This document shows positions 6,818 to 14,826 of a stretch of 18,911 nucleotides of DNA, piece by piece. Numbering within the stretch: the first letter of the stretch is position 1; each line of letters opens with the position of its first letter. The stretch is from Dysgonomonas sp. UBA5412 (GTDB lineage Bacteria; Bacteroidota; Bacteroidia; Bacteroidales; Dysgonomonadaceae): assembly GCA_002409595.1 (NCBI GenBank), contig DHNQ01000027.1, positions 138,443-157,353 on the forward strand, in the 5' to 3' direction. The position numbers and the translations under genes were made by a program. The notes below the pieces were generated by a model. That model made no database searches. It had not been told where the DNA came from and saw only the letters and a list, made by a program, of their open reading frames with translations.

Positions 6818-7045
6818 ATGAGGAATGAGAAAAATAACAATTACCCCCAAGCAACAATATTACTAGATAAGCTCATTTTCAGCTGTACGTCACTGGTAGA
6901 AGATAACTTTGATTATGTAGTAACACATGAACCTGAATACTTATACTCTGATTTCCAATTTGGAAACACTACACTAACCAAGACAGAGAAGACCCATCAA
7001 GTAGATACAGGCATTCATACAAGGTATATTACTGTGAATACCTAA
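6818..7045 (+). CDS. Replication-initiation protein, N-terminal fragment (frameshifted)
   Basis: 75-aa ORF that appears to be the N-terminus of a plasmid/phage replication initiator. The segment ATILLDKLIFSCTS at 12-25 is the kind of opening seen in such proteins. It ends at TAA 7043-7045, which shares one base with the ATG of the next ORF. Reading the -1 frame instead of finishing here gives ...VDTGIH then YKVYYCEYLMGTIDFSL, which joins smoothly to the next ORF. So one base has probably been lost around 7015-7021. Alternatives are programmed -1 frameshifting or TAATG-coupled translation of two proteins. I see no clear slippery heptamer. Confidence 0.6.
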   Translation: MRNEKNNNYPQATILLDKLIFSCTSLVEDNFDYVVTHEPEYLYSDFQFGNTTLTKTEKTHQVDTGIHTRYITVNT

Positions 7046-7998
7046 TGGGAACAATAGATTTTTCTTTGTATAATAATGGCATATATATGAATATGCTTCG
7101 CTTTACAGTAGAGAATGAAATCTTCTATAATAATAATTTAAAATATCTACAGATAGTATTATCTAATCTTAATTTAGAAATCAACAACTTCACCAAGATT
7201 GATATTGCTATAGACTCCTATGATTTCAATCCAGAACAGTTTTTAAGGTCAAATTTGAAAAACAAGGAAAATACCATCAAGTCGTTTGGTAAAATCATCA
7301 AAGACAGGAATAAGGTCTTAAATGAAATTACCTACTATAATCATGGTAGTCTTAACAACCCTTTTAAAATTCGCACTATCCTAATTAAGAATAAGAAAAG
7401 AACATTTGAATTGGAATGCTATGATAAGACAGACGAAATCAAAATCTCTGGTAAAGATTATATTCTCGAATACCATAAATTTATCAATCCTAAACTTAAA
7501 AAAATATATAGACAGGAAGTGAGATTGTATTATGATGAAATTAGGCGATATATCCAAAAGCATAAGAAACCTATTTTGTTGGAGGATTTAATAAACCCTA
7601 ATTTTCTGTTCAAAATCTATGAAGAATATTTACATAGGATAGTGACCATTTATAAGAGTTACTCAAAGAAGAAAGAGAAGGTTTCACTACTTCCTAATGG
7701 CATAATTAAAACACGGGAGGGTATATTACAACCTACCCTCCCAGAGGTAGGGTATGAGGTTGAAATAAATATGAATAGTAAAATAGATTTTCCTAATATT
7801 AATAAAGATTCAAATATAGAATATAATAAAAATGATGCTATTTATAGTAAAGAAATAATAGCTAATAATCAATTTAATAATAATTCAAACTATGAGAAAA
7901 GGCAGAAGCTTATCAGAAGCAACCAAACAAAAAATCAGCAATTCATTGAAAGGATGCAAAAATCCCAACTATGGCAAACCCCTTTCGCCCGAACATAA
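7045..7998 (+). CDS. Replication-initiation protein, main part (Rep_trans/phage CRI-like)
   Basis: 317-aa ORF resembling rolling-circle replication initiators of small plasmids and filamentous-type phages. Visible motifs: FTKIDIAID (49-57), like the R/K-I-D-x-A-x-D block; ECYDKTDEI (124-132), like Y-D-K-x-x-E; and RQEVRL (156-161), like R-x-E-V-x-L. Possible nucleophile Tyr residues occur around 155-170, but I cannot assign one. From about residue 240 on the sequence is Asn/Lys-rich and looks unconstrained. The last 35 codons overlap a NUMOD3 peptide in another frame. The N-terminus is in the preceding ORF, one frame away, so the gene is probably a decayed or frameshifted rep. Exact family (Rep_trans versus Gene II/X) cannot be settled by eye. 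Confidence 0.65.
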   Translation: MGTIDFSLYNNGIYMNMLRFTVENEIFYNNNLKYLQIVLSNLNLEINNFTKIDIAIDSYDFNPEQFLRSNLKNKENTIKSFGKIIKDRNKVLNEITYYNHGSLNNPFKIRTILIKNKKRTFELECYDKTDEIKISGKDYILEYHKFINPKLKKIYRQEVRLYYDEIRRYIQKHKKPILLEDLINPNFLFKIYEEYLHRIVTIYKSYSKKKEKVSLLPNGIIKTREGILQPTLPEVGYEVEINMNSKIDFPNINKDSNIEYNKNDAIYSKEIIANNQFNNNSNYEKRQKLIRSNQTKNQQFIERMQKSQLWQTPFART

Positions 7999-8020
7999 GA
8001 ATCGAATTAGTCAAGCATGA
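7892..8020 (+). CDS. 42-aa NUMOD3-type DNA-binding peptide overlapping rep 3' end
   Basis: ATG at 7892 opens a 42-codon ORF ending at TGA 8018-8020, in a different frame from rep and overlapping its last 107 nt. The peptide starts MRKGRSLSEATKQKISNSLKG and continues KNPNYGKPLSPEHKNRISQA. These are two copies of the NUMOD3 pattern, G-x-x-(L/H)-S-x-E-x-K-x-K-I-S. NUMOD3 is a small DNA-binding module best known from homing endonucleases and phage proteins. An in-frame stop at 7859 bounds the frame upstream, so the unit is stand-alone here. The overlapping rep tail looks like the shadow of this ORF, not the reverse. Function is unknown; DNA binding is inferred from the motif. Confidence 0.65.
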   Translation: MRKGRSLSEATKQKISNSLKGCKNPNYGKPLSPEHKNRISQA

Positions 8021-8311
8021 TAAAGTATTGGACTTCTATCAAATAGCAGTTTTATTGATTTTATCTACTCTTTATCAATCAATTACAAATAGCAAAATTT
8101 ATAGAGGTAACGATTTAGTAACGGTTCTTCTGACTGATGTTTGCGATCATTTACTAGTCAGATAACTCATATTGCAAAAGTAATAAAGACTTTTGTATAA
8201 AAAAATATCTAATTGATCTTTCATGCAAAAAATAGGGACTGAGAATATTGGATCATTCCATATTCAGGCATTATTGTTGAAAGACTAAAAAGAAAATAGC
8301 TGAGCCGAAAC
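8021..8311. other. Intergenic region between rep remnant and AraC stub
   Basis: About 290 bp without a supported gene. It contains an inverted repeat, CAAAAGT (8175-8181) and ACTTTTG (8189-8195). On the minus strand CAAAAGTA at 8175-8182 reads TACTTTTG, a perfect -7 element pointing left. No minus-strand gene follows it, so it may be an orphan promoter left by an insertion or deletion. The terminator of the AraC stub begins at 8286. Confidence 0.4.
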
Positions 8312-8320
8312 TCAGCTATT
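8286..8320 (-). terminator. Intrinsic terminator of the AraC-family gene
   Basis: On the minus strand AATAGCTGAG, loop TTTCGG, CTCAGCTATT form a perfect 10-bp stem followed by TTCTTTTTAG. The TGA stop of the AraC reading frame lies inside the left arm, so the terminator belongs to that gene. Confidence 0.7.
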
Positions 8321-8443
8321 CTTATATTGTAGAGGAGTCATGCCCACATACTGTTTGAAGAACCGTCTGAAAAACGAGGGGTTGGGAAAGTTAAGTTCTT
8401 CTGATATCTGCCGCCTTTTCCCTATGATAGTTAATATCAGAGA
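8312..8443 (-). pseudogene. C-terminal remnant of an AraC-family transcriptional regulator
   Basis: The minus-strand frame ending at TGA (8312-8314) encodes ISEELNFPNPSFFRRFFKQY followed by VGMTPLQYKNS. This is the second helix-turn-helix of an AraC/XylS regulator (A-x-x-L-x-F-x-x-x-S-F-F-x-x-F-K-x-x-x-G-x-T-P-x-x-Y). Only about 40 codons remain. A stop in the same frame at 8444-8446 closes it upstream, no start codon is seen, and the sensor domain and first helix-turn-helix are missing. The terminator is preserved. The rest of the gene should lie between here and 8533 but is gone, so a deletion or insertion removed it. Confidence 0.8.
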
Positions 8444-8533
8444 TTATAGACATGATATATAGATTTAATCATTAAGCAAAACAATATCTGTATTTGAACT
8501 GTTTATTATAGATGTTGATTCAAATAAAATCTA

Positions 8534-9223
8534 ATGCATCACGAAGGTCATTATACAAACCGCACCAACTGGTTAAGAGCTGCTGTTCTGGGGGCAAACG
8601 ATGGCATTTTATCCACTACTAGTCTTGTTATCGGGGTTGCTGCAGCTAATGCTTCGAGACATTCTGTTATTTTGGCCGCTTTAGCTGGATTGGTTGCAGG
8701 AGCCTGCTCTATGGCTGCCGGAGAATATGTATCCGTAAGTTCGCAAACTGATGTGGAGACAGCTGATCTCAATAGGGAGAGGATGGAGTTGGAAGCCACG
8801 CCAAAACAAGAGTTGCAAGAATTGGCAGGCATTTATGAAAAACGAGGGTTAGATAAAGATTTAGCATTCGATGTTGCTAAGCAATTAATGAAGTATAATG
8901 CATTGGAAGCCCATGCACGGGATGAATTGGGCATTAATGATATGACTAAGCCAAATCCACTGCAAGCTGCAGTGGCTTCTGCAGCTTCTTTTATTTCGGG
9001 AGGGATACTTCCTTTTCTTGTTGCTGCCTTAGCCCCAATACAAGGAATGGTTTTTTATCAGTATGGATTTGCTATAATGTTCTTGGCTTTATCGGGTGCA
9101 ATAGCTGCAAAAATGGGAGGTTCCAGCATCTATAAGTCAATTTGGAGAATTTGTTTTTGGGGAACTGTAGCAATGTTTATGACCGCTTTAGTGGGTTATA
9201 TTTTCGGGGTTCAAACATCGTGA
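8534..9223 (+). CDS. VIT1/CCC1-family iron/manganese transporter
   Basis: 229-aa inner-membrane protein of the VIT1/CCC1 family, which moves Fe2+ or Mn2+ out of the cytoplasm. RAAVLGANDGILSTTSLVIG (15-34) is the first membrane helix with the conserved D23. AGACSMAAGEYVS (55-67) is the second, with M60 and E64. The soluble stretch 74-105 is Glu-rich (E82, E85, E87, E93, E96, E102) and matches the metal-binding helices of the family. Three further hydrophobic segments lie near 145-170, 173-195 and 202-225, giving the usual five helices. Length is typical. It has no overlap with neighbours, but it sits beside a metal-sensing and efflux block, consistent with divalent-metal homeostasis. A weak promoter-like TGTATTTG lies at 8489-8496. 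Confidence 0.88.
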   Translation: MHHEGHYTNRTNWLRAAVLGANDGILSTTSLVIGVAAANASRHSVILAALAGLVAGACSMAAGEYVSVSSQTDVETADLNRERMELEATPKQELQELAGIYEKRGLDKDLAFDVAKQLMKYNALEAHARDELGINDMTKPNPLQAAVASAASFISGGILPFLVAALAPIQGMVFYQYGFAIMFLALSGAIAAKMGGSSIYKSIWRICFWGTVAMFMTALVGYIFGVQTS

Positions 9224-9459
9224 ATTTAACAACTGTACTACAAATAACTACATATTAATTCTTCGCAATGAAATAGTATAATATTGGGGGCTCCCAAAGA
9301 TTGTATCAAATTCATAACCAATAGATAGTATTGCTCTAAACGAATATCTCGTTGTCTCTACTTCGGATTTTATAAAAAATAACAAGCAGGTATTTGAGTC
9401 TAAAATAACCAAGCAATACCAGAGATAATACAATGGAGTCATTTTAGTCTATTTTTTTC

Positions 9460-9467
9460 TATCTTTA
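9460..9467 (+). promoter_or_regulatory. Possible -7 element for the two-component system
   Basis: TATCTTTA at 9460-9467 matches TAnnTTTG at all but the last position. It ends 7 bp before the response-regulator ATG, implying a very short leader. No -33 TTTG is evident. Confidence 0.3.
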
Positions 9468-9474
9468 CGTCATT

Positions 9475-10140
9475 ATGCAACATATCCTCATCATAGAAGA
9501 CGAGCCCGGAATCTATACCTTTCTCAAACAAGGATTAGAAGAGGAAGGGTATAGTATCTCCATTGCCGTTGATGGAGAACAGGGAGTAGAGCTTTTCCGA
9601 ACGGAAAAGCCCGACCTGATTCTGCTCGATTGGGTATTGCCCAAGATGGATGGTATAGATGTTTGCAAGGCTATTCGGCAGGAAGATATAAACATCCCTA
9701 TTCTGTTTTTAACAGCAAGGGATACGGTGCAAGATACTATCGAGGGACTACAATGCGGAGCAAATGATTATATCAAAAAGCCTTTTAGTTTCGAAGAACT
9801 GTTGGAACGCATAAAAATCCATTTTCGTAACTCAATAGAGCAAGGCATTCTTACATTGGGTAATATTTCTCTAAACTCACAAACCTACGAAGTACAAATA
9901 GAAGCATCTGATATTGCTCTTACTCATCGTGAGTTCGAACTACTCGAATTTCTGATAAAGAACAAAGGAAATGTTTGCAAGAGAGATGAAATAATAGAAA
10001 AAGTATGGGGAATAAACTTCGAGTACGACACAGGGGTAATTGACGTGTTTATCAACGCTATACGCAAAAAACTAAATTTGGATAAGGACAACGGATATAT
10101 CAAGACGGTGAGAGGTGTAGGATACATTGCCAACGAATAA
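9475..10140 (+). CDS. OmpR-family response regulator
   Basis: 221-aa cytosolic DNA-binding response regulator. Receiver domain 1-115: acidic pocket E8, D9 and E10 (IIEDE), phospho-acceptor D52 (LLDWVLP), T80 (FLTARD) and the conserved Lys in KKPF (102). The C-terminal winged helix (about 125-220) contains ALTHREFELLEFLIKNKG, a recognition helix in GVIDVFINAIRKKL, and the closing TVRGVGY hairpin typical of OmpR/PhoB proteins. All phosphorylation residues are present. The kinase gene starts 2 nt after its stop, so they are one transcription unit. The efflux operon lies directly downstream; the likely binding site is the tandem repeat at 11521-11540. Confidence 0.93.
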   Translation: MQHILIIEDEPGIYTFLKQGLEEEGYSISIAVDGEQGVELFRTEKPDLILLDWVLPKMDGIDVCKAIRQEDINIPILFLTARDTVQDTIEGLQCGANDYIKKPFSFEELLERIKIHFRNSIEQGILTLGNISLNSQTYEVQIEASDIALTHREFELLEFLIKNKGNVCKRDEIIEKVWGINFEYDTGVIDVFINAIRKKLNLDKDNGYIKTVRGVGYIANE

Positions 10141-10142
10141 AT

Positions 10143-11528
10143 ATGAAGAATTTTTCTTTCAGAAACAGGATAGCACTCAATTATATAATCACAACAGCAC
10201 TACTGATTGGGATTGTATTTGTTACTATATTTATAGTGGTAGAAATCGGTGTATCCAATCATCTGAATGATGACCTGCAAACAGAAGTCGATCGCCACTC
10301 GCAGGAAGTAGAAGTGAAAAATGGAACGATTGCTCTGAAAAGACACAAAGAGTGGATGGAACGCGAACACAATACGGTGGGCGTTGATCCGGTGTTTATC
10401 GAGTTTCTCGATATTGATGGAAACCTGATCGACAAATCTCCCAATCTGAAAGAAAGCCATCTCTTATACGATCTGAAGCAAAATGATAATGTTTTTTTCG
10501 ATGGCGAACTTGCTGAAAAAAGAATCAGGCAGGTGCAAGTTCCTATTCTGAATGAAAGAGGAGAAAGAGTCGGGCATCTGTTAGTTGCAGTGGCACGGGA
10601 AGGCTCTGAAGTTGTATTGGAGACATTAGGTCGTATACTACTCACTACCTATCCCTTTATTTTGATAATCTTGTTCTTTGTCGCTCGATTTATAGCAGGT
10701 AGGAGTATCAAACCCATCAATGAAATTATTGACACATCGAACCGTATTACCAAAGATAATCTCACTTCCCGTATTCCTTTACCCCATAACAAAGACGAAC
10801 TTTATGTCCTTTCCGATACGATAAACCAACTCCTCGACCGTATAGAAAAGACCATCGAACGGGAAAAGTCTTTTACATCCTATGCTTCTCACGAATTTCG
10901 GACACCTTTGGCTGTGCTGAAAGGAACACTCGAAGTCCTTATCAGGAAGCCACGCCAACAAGAAGAATACGAAGAGAAAGTGAACTATTGCATTAAGGAA
11001 GTAGATCGTTTGAACCATTTGGTCGATGAACTTCTTATCCTTACCCGATATGAGAATCTGAAACAATCGCTGAAATGGGAGAACACTGACATTAAAATGA
11101 TTGTTGATGAAAGCCTGAAATACCTTGAAAGAAATATGCAGCAAAAAAACATGCGTATTCTAACAAATATTTCATCCACAGATATTCCTTTCAGAACGGA
11201 TATATATTTACTTTCTACCATCATCCATAATATCCTTTCCAATGCCATCAAATATTCGCACCGGGACAGCGAGATAGACATAAATGTGCAAGCGGAAGAC
11301 AATACCATACTCCTCGAAATAGCAGATAAGGGAATAGGTATTTCCGAAGAAGATTTGGAGATGGTTTTTGATAAATTCTATCGTTCTACAGACCATGCCG
11401 ATATCAAGGGTTTTGGTTTGGGATTACCTATCGTAAAAAGATTCTGTTCTCTGTTAAATATCAAGATCCAAATAAATAGTAAAGAAGGTGTAGGAACTAC
11501 TGTCAAACTACAAATACCTCAATCTTAA
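10143..11528 (+). CDS. Sensor histidine kinase (HAMP, HisKA, HATPase)
   Basis: 461-aa inner-membrane kinase. Membrane helix 1 at about 13-36; periplasmic sensor about 37-163; helix 2 at about 166-186 (LLTTYPFILIILFFVARFI); HAMP about 188-241. The dimerisation domain has SHEFRTPLAVLKG with phospho-acceptor H250. ATPase boxes are intact: N box HNILSNAIKYS (362-372), G1 DKGIGI (395-400), F box FDKFYR (409-414), G2 GFGLGLP (423-429). The sensor has no obvious Cys or His metal cluster, unlike some CusS sensors. Position next to the pump suggests it senses metal or envelope stress. The gene's last codons overlap the putative operator for the next operon. Confidence 0.93.
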   Translation: MKNFSFRNRIALNYIITTALLIGIVFVTIFIVVEIGVSNHLNDDLQTEVDRHSQEVEVKNGTIALKRHKEWMEREHNTVGVDPVFIEFLDIDGNLIDKSPNLKESHLLYDLKQNDNVFFDGELAEKRIRQVQVPILNERGERVGHLLVAVAREGSEVVLETLGRILLTTYPFILIILFFVARFIAGRSIKPINEIIDTSNRITKDNLTSRIPLPHNKDELYVLSDTINQLLDRIEKTIEREKSFTSYASHEFRTPLAVLKGTLEVLIRKPRQQEEYEEKVNYCIKEVDRLNHLVDELLILTRYENLKQSLKWENTDIKMIVDESLKYLERNMQQKNMRILTNISSTDIPFRTDIYLLSTIIHNILSNAIKYSHRDSEIDINVQAEDNTILLEIADKGIGISEEDLEMVFDKFYRSTDHADIKGFGLGLPIVKRFCSLLNIKIQINSKEGVGTTVKLQIPQS

Positions 11529-11540
11529 GCAAATCTTAAG
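11521..11540 (+). promoter_or_regulatory. Tandem response-regulator binding site
   Basis: AATCTTAAG occurs at 11521-11529 and 11532-11540, 11 bp apart, one DNA turn. OmpR/PhoB-type regulators bind such direct repeats. The second copy ends 21 bp upstream of the -7 element at 11562, covering the missing -33 region, which suits an activator. The first copy lies in the end of the kinase gene. Confidence 0.55.
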
Positions 11541-11561
11541 GAAACTCCTTTAACATATCTC

Positions 11562-11569
11562 TACCTTTG
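11562..11569 (+). promoter_or_regulatory. -7 promoter element of the efflux operon
   Basis: TACCTTTG is a perfect TAnnTTTG match, 113 bp before the pump ATG. No -33 TTTG is found; the position is occupied by the tandem repeat, suggesting regulator-dependent transcription. Confidence 0.6.
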
Positions 11570-11622
11570 CTTGTTATAAGTAAAAGAAAGGATTTAATAT
11601 CATATTTTAAGTCATAACAAGC
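11569..11622. repeat. 9-bp perfect inverted repeat in the efflux operon leader
   Basis: GCTTGTTAT (11569-11577) and ATAACAAGC (11614-11622) are exact reverse complements with a 36-nt gap. They start at the 3' edge of the -7 element and lie in the 5' leader. A second short dyad, AGGTCT-G-AGACCT, is at 11654-11666. They may be mRNA structure or a second regulator's site. Confidence 0.4.
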
Positions 11623-11682
11623 AGTGAATGTTATGTTTAGGTGGATAATAAATAGGTCTGAGACCTTAAAAAATAAAGGTAG

Positions 11683-14600
11683 ATGTTAGAAAAAATTATA
11701 CGGTTTAGTCTTAACCGCAAACTTATTGTTTTACTTTTTACGGCAGTCATATTTCTATATGGCATTTATTCCGTATTCCATATACCCATCGGAGCCGTTC
11801 CCGATATTACAAACAATCAGGTACAGGTCATTACCACCTCTACCAATCTGTCGACTGAAGATATTGAGCAGTTTATTACCTATCCCATCGAGATGGAAAT
11901 GGCTAATCTGCCCGGAGTGCAGGAAATACGTTCTATATCTAAGTTTGGTCTGTCTGTTGTAACTATTGTTTTCAACGAAGACATGGGGACTTATCTTCCC
12001 CGCCAATTGATAGCCGAAAAGATAAAGACAGCATCCGAACTTATTCCCGAAGGCTTTGGCTCTCCCGAAATGGGACCCATATCCACCGGCTTGGGAGAGG
12101 TCTATCAATATGTATTAGACGTAAAACCTGAATTTAAGGACAGATATTCGGTTGCCGATTTGCGTACCATACAGGATTGGATTGTAAAGCGGCAACTATC
12201 GGGCATTCCCGGAGTAGTCGAAATCAATACATGGGGAGGTTATCTCAAACAATACGAAGTAGCTATCAATCCATCCCGATTGAAGGCAATGAATATTACC
12301 ACAGGAGAAATAGTAACCGCATTGGAAAAAAACAATAGTGTGGCGGGAGGGGCTTATATCGAAAAAGTCAATCAAAGTTATTTCATTCGTGGAGAGGGAA
12401 AAATAAACTCCATAGAGGACATCGAAAACATCGTTGTGAAGAATGTAGACGGAATCTCTGTTCTCGTAAAAGATATTGCAACTGTACAATTTGGTAGTGC
12501 CAATCGTTTCGGAGCTATTACCGGTAACGGAGAGGGCGAAAAAGTGCTTGGTCAGATAATGATGCTCAAAGGAGCGGACTCCAAAGAAACCATCAATGCT
12601 ATAAAAGAACGGGTGGATGAAGTGCAGAAAGCCTTGCCCGAAGGCGTGTACATCAATGCTTTTTTAGAACGAAGCGAACTTGTTGCCAAAACTACTTTCA
12701 CAGTTGCCGAAAATCTAATTTTGGGATGTCTGATTGTAATATTTGTAGTCGTTCTGTTATTAGGCAATTTCCGTTCAGGGCTTGTTGTTGCATCTGTTAT
12801 ACCTCTCTCTCTGTTATTTGCTATTTCACTGATGCGAATATTCGGCATTGATGCTAATCTGATGAGTCTGGGAGCAATCGACTTCGGTATCATCATAGAT
12901 GGAGCTGTTATTATAGTCGAATTTGTGTCGGCACAAATGACGGCAAACGCTTCCAAATTAGCTCATCTGTCTGCAGCTGATAGAAAAAAAGAAATAGACA
13001 GAATCACCTTAGGGAGTTCGTCTACCATGATGAATTCCGCCATCTTCGGGCAATTGATAATCCTTATTGTTTTCATTCCTATTCTTTCGCTATCGGGAGT
13101 AGAGGGGAAAATGTTCAGACCGATGGCTTTAACATTTAGCTTTGCCCTTGTGGGAGCTATGTTGTTATGTTTGACCTATGTTCCGGTAGCTTCTTCTCTG
13201 CTTATAAAACCACAACAACAAAAGAGAAACGGAATATCTGTTAGCATTATCAGACTATTAACAAGATGCTACTTGCCCGTCATTACTTGGGCATTGAGGC
13301 ATACAAAAAAAACGTTAGCCGGAGCAGTTGCCTTGCTTGTTTTGGCTATTGTAATATTCACTCGCATGGGTGGCGAATTTATACCACAGTTGGACGAGGG
13401 CGATTTTGTAATTCAGCCTGTCTTGAAAACAGGGACATCCCTTGCCAAAACCATCGAAACCACTACCTTAATAGAAAAAACAATACTGAATAAATTCCCC
13501 GAAGTAGACCAAATAGTAAGCCGTATCGGTGCTGCCGAAGTGCCTACCGACCCGATGTCGATGGAAGAAAGCGACATTATAGTGAAAATGAAGCCAAAAA
13601 GCGAATGGGTATCAGCCAAATCGAAAGATGAATTGGCCGATAAAATAAAAGACGAGCTGGAAGCTACCATCCCAAATATGGAAATCGAATTTACACAGCC
13701 TATCGAGATGCGTTTCAATGAACTTATTTCGGGTACACGCTCCGATGTAGCGATTAAGATTTTCGGAGAGGATTTAGGAATACTAGCTGAAAAAGCAGAA
13801 CAGATAAAACAAGCTATATCCAACGTAGAAGGTGCTGCCGATATTATTGTGGAAAAGATAGACGGTCTGCCACAAATGACAGTAGAATACAACCGCACAC
13901 GCATAGCCCAATACGGCTTAAATATTTCGGACATAAACAATATTGTATCCCTGTCTTTTGCCGGAACAACCGTAGGGAATGTATTTGAAGGAGAACGGCG
14001 TTTCGACTTGGTAATACGCTTGGAAGAAAATCTACGTAATGATATTGAAGATTTAAAAAACTTGTATGTGTCTCTCCCTGATGGTGGGCAGATTCCATTG
14101 CGAGAGCTGGCGAAAGTGGAATATACCGAAGGTCCTGCCAAAATATCGCGTGACGATACCAAACGTCGTGCTGTAATTGGGGTTAATGTGCGTAATCGTG
14201 ATATGGAAAGTGTAGTGAAGGATATCTCGACAATCATCAATGAAAAAGTCAATCTTCCTCCCGGATATACAGTAACTTATGGTGGGCAATTCGAAAATAT
14301 GCAGAATGCCCTTACCCGACTGAAGATAGCCGTTCCTGTGGCTTTGTGTCTCATCTTCGTTCTATTATATTTTGCTTTCGGGTCGATACGGGAAACTATG
14401 CTTGTATTCACCGCCATACCTCTGTCGGCAGTAGGTGGTATATTATTGCTATGGATGAGGGGAATGCCTTTCAGCATATCGGCCGGAGTGGGATTTATTG
14501 CCTTGTTTGGTATAGCTGTACTCAACGGGATTGTACTCGTGGAACACTTGAAAGATTTGAAACACAGAGGGATGAAAAATGTAGACGAATTGATACTAAA

Positions 14601-14826
14601 AGGAACTGTCGACAGGCTTCGCCCTGTTACCCTCACAGCAGCAGCGGCAGCACTTGGCTTTCTCCCGATGGCTATTTCATCTTCAGCAGGGGCAGAAGTA
14701 CAGCGTCCGTTAGCAACGGTAGTTATTGGCGGATTGTTTACGGCTACGCTACTTACAATGATAGTCCTGCCTATTCTTTTCAAAATGTTTGACAAAAATC
14801 TGACGAAAGATGAAGAAGATATTTAA
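11683..14826 (+). CDS. CzcA-type heavy-metal RND efflux pump
   Basis: 1047-aa inner-membrane proton antiporter of the HME-RND group, the energised part of a tripartite exporter. Length and layout fit: first helix at about 13-31, large periplasmic loop, helices from about 340, second loop from about 560, and helices to the end. The helix-4 signature LGAIDFGIIIDGAVIIVE holds D400, D406 and E413, the same spacing as the essential D402, D408 and E415 of CzcA. The D-F-G-x-x-x-D form is typical of pumps for divalent cations (Zn, Co, Cd, Ni); Cu/Ag CusA pumps have a different A-x-G-x-x-V-D form. Its last 17 bp overlap the next gene. The regulator pair lies upstream. The exact metal cannot be told from sequence. 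Confidence 0.92.
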   Translation: MLEKIIRFSLNRKLIVLLFTAVIFLYGIYSVFHIPIGAVPDITNNQVQVITTSTNLSTEDIEQFITYPIEMEMANLPGVQEIRSISKFGLSVVTIVFNEDMGTYLPRQLIAEKIKTASELIPEGFGSPEMGPISTGLGEVYQYVLDVKPEFKDRYSVADLRTIQDWIVKRQLSGIPGVVEINTWGGYLKQYEVAINPSRLKAMNITTGEIVTALEKNNSVAGGAYIEKVNQSYFIRGEGKINSIEDIENIVVKNVDGISVLVKDIATVQFGSANRFGAITGNGEGEKVLGQIMMLKGADSKETINAIKERVDEVQKALPEGVYINAFLERSELVAKTTFTVAENLILGCLIVIFVVVLLLGNFRSGLVVASVIPLSLLFAISLMRIFGIDANLMSLGAIDFGIIIDGAVIIVEFVSAQMTANASKLAHLSAADRKKEIDRITLGSSSTMMNSAIFGQLIILIVFIPILSLSGVEGKMFRPMALTFSFALVGAMLLCLTYVPVASSLLIKPQQQKRNGISVSIIRLLTRCYLPVITWALRHTKKTLAGAVALLVLAIVIFTRMGGEFIPQLDEGDFVIQPVLKTGTSLAKTIETTTLIEKTILNKFPEVDQIVSRIGAAEVPTDPMSMEESDIIVKMKPKSEWVSAKSKDELADKIKDELEATIPNMEIEFTQPIEMRFNELISGTRSDVAIKIFGEDLGILAEKAEQIKQAISNVEGAADIIVEKIDGLPQMTVEYNRTRIAQYGLNISDINNIVSLSFAGTTVGNVFEGERRFDLVIRLEENLRNDIEDLKNLYVSLPDGGQIPLRELAKVEYTEGPAKISRDDTKRRAVIGVNVRNRDMESVVKDISTIINEKVNLPPGYTVTYGGQFENMQNALTRLKIAVPVALCLIFVLLYFAFGSIRETMLVFTAIPLSAVGGILLLWMRGMPFSISAGVGFIALFGIAVLNGIVLVEHLKDLKHRGMKNVDELILKGTVDRLRPVTLTAAAAALGFLPMAISSSAGAEVQRPLATVVIGGLFTATLLTMIVLPILFKMFDKNLTKDEEDI

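Noticed and set aside
7971..8165. 64-aa plus-strand ORF after rep
   Set aside because: Its first part is the shadow of the NUMOD3 peptide and the rep tail, and the rest has no recognisable pattern.
9284..9297. Hairpin TTGGG-GGCT-CCCAA after the VIT1-like gene
   Set aside because: A stem of only 5 bp with no T-run; too weak to call a terminator.
9248..9442. 64-aa minus-strand ORF between the VIT1-like gene and the response regulator
   Set aside because: The sequence has an alternating pattern (YSFRAILSIGYEFDTIF) that could be a fragment of an outer-membrane barrel, but there is no start context or family motif, so I cannot support it.
13413..14252. 279-aa minus-strand ORF inside the RND pump gene
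   Set aside because: It is Ser/Ile-rich antisense of a well-conserved pump gene; a typical shadow frame.
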